Source: Anaerolineae bacterium (lineage in GTDB: Bacteria > Chloroflexota > Anaerolineae > 4572-78 > J111). Taken from it: DNA of 64,000 nucleotides. The notes below the pieces were generated by a model. It saw only the letters and a list, made by a program, of their open reading frames with translations, had not been told where the DNA came from and did not search any database. The stretch covers positions 1 to 64,000 of the forward strand of contig JAKLJP010000017.1 in the NCBI GenBank assembly GCA_023151115.1. The letters are read 5' to 3'. Each line of letters begins with the position of its first letter. The first letter of the stretch is position 1. Made by a program: the position numbers and the translations under genes. Below, piece after piece: positions 63,679-64,000 of the stretch.

Positions 63679-64000
63679 ATGAAGTTTTTAAAGGTTCTGT
63701 ATTTGCTGGTAGGCTTAGCCATAATCTTTGCTATCGTGGGTTGTGGCGCTGCTGCCCCCGCCGCCCCTGCCGAAGAAAAACCTGCCGCCGAAGCTCCAGC
63801 CAATGCTAAAAAGGAATACAAAGATTTGACGGTCTGCTACCCCCAACTGGGCGCCGAGAGCGACTGGCGCACCGCCAATAGCGCTTCACTCAAGGAAACG
63901 GCTAAGGAATTGGGCGTCAACCTGATCTTCTCCGACGCTCAACAGAAGCAAGAAAACCAGATTTCGGCCATGCGCGCCTGCATTCAGCAGGGTGTTGATG
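63679..64000 (+). CDS. YtfQ-like sugar-binding lipoprotein, 3' end beyond the window
   Basis: Starts with ATG at 63679 behind AGAAGGAGA; 107 codons are visible and the frame is open at the window edge. Lipobox AIVGC (Cys about 22) and an Ala/Pro/Glu spacer precede LTVCYPQLGAESDWRTANSAS and FSDAQQKQENQISAMRACI, closely matching the 62276 protein. It is a paralog, probably the binding protein of an ABC importer further right. Confidence 0.9.
   Translation, partial: MKFLKVLYLLVGLAIIFAIVGCGAAAPAAPAEEKPAAEAPANAKKEYKDLTVCYPQLGAESDWRTANSASLKETAKELGVNLIFSDAQQKQENQISAMRACIQQGVD

Overview
The window reads as a chromosomal piece of a Chloroflexota bacterium, most likely Anaerolineae-like (inferred from gene content, not from a marker gene). 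Signs are the many lipoproteins and surface proteins with Pro/Thr/Glu linkers and no outer-membrane genes, a Rieske/cytochrome b pair, an LPETG-anchored surface protein, secreted proteins ending in an LPxxxK/R-like tail, several ribose/galactofuranose-type sugar ABC systems, a YesN/YesM pair, and very many intergenic hairpin repeats. I see no rRNA, tRNA, CRISPR array, phage gene or transposase.

Region 1 (1-9.6 kb): a dCache sensor kinase with a NarL-type regulator, Rieske protein plus cytochrome b, two membrane genes of unknown role, a heme-motif lipoprotein of the ethylbenzene-dehydrogenase-like fold, a secreted sugar dehydrogenase of the PQQ type, and an orphan receiver-like protein. Region 2 (9.8-32.3 kb) is a cell-surface and copper island: a 2300-residue secreted beta-helix protein, three tandem multicopper-oxidase paralogs, CopC, a LysM-CAP protein, a CopC-CopD fusion, a FixH/YtkA-like lipoprotein, a subtilase and two more surface proteins. 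The three oxidase paralogs carry complementary remains of a copper-ligand set (type 1 site and domain-1 histidines in the first, domain-2 histidines in the second, almost none in the third), which suggests a split, heteromeric oxidase. Promoters before the sensor kinase, the orphan receiver and the CopC-CopD gene share TAGTCC/TAGTTC half-sites about 60 bp before the -10 box, so the two-component system may control this island.

Region 3 (32.3-42.3 kb) holds housekeeping and accessory genes: a Cys-containing small protein, a RecA-like protein without a P-loop, arginase on an apparently leaderless transcript, a GAF/SpoIIE phosphatase, an MFS permease, acylphosphatase, a lipoprotein hydrolase, enolase and a Crp/Fnr regulator.

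Region 4 (42.3-64 kb) is a pentose locus. A consensus promoter overlapped by a perfect 12-6-12 palindrome leads into two sugar ABC transporters. These are followed by a LacI regulator, araA, a fucose-isomerase-like gene, an FGGY kinase, araB, araD, a YesN/YesM two-component system and two YtfQ-like binding proteins, the second cut by the window end. Imported L-arabinose would pass through AraA, AraB and AraD to xylulose 5-phosphate; the second isomerase/kinase pair suggests a second sugar.

The intergenic DNA is unusually rich in palindromic repeats. Several families have constant outer arms and exchangeable inner hairpins, and some touch ribosome binding sites or start codons.
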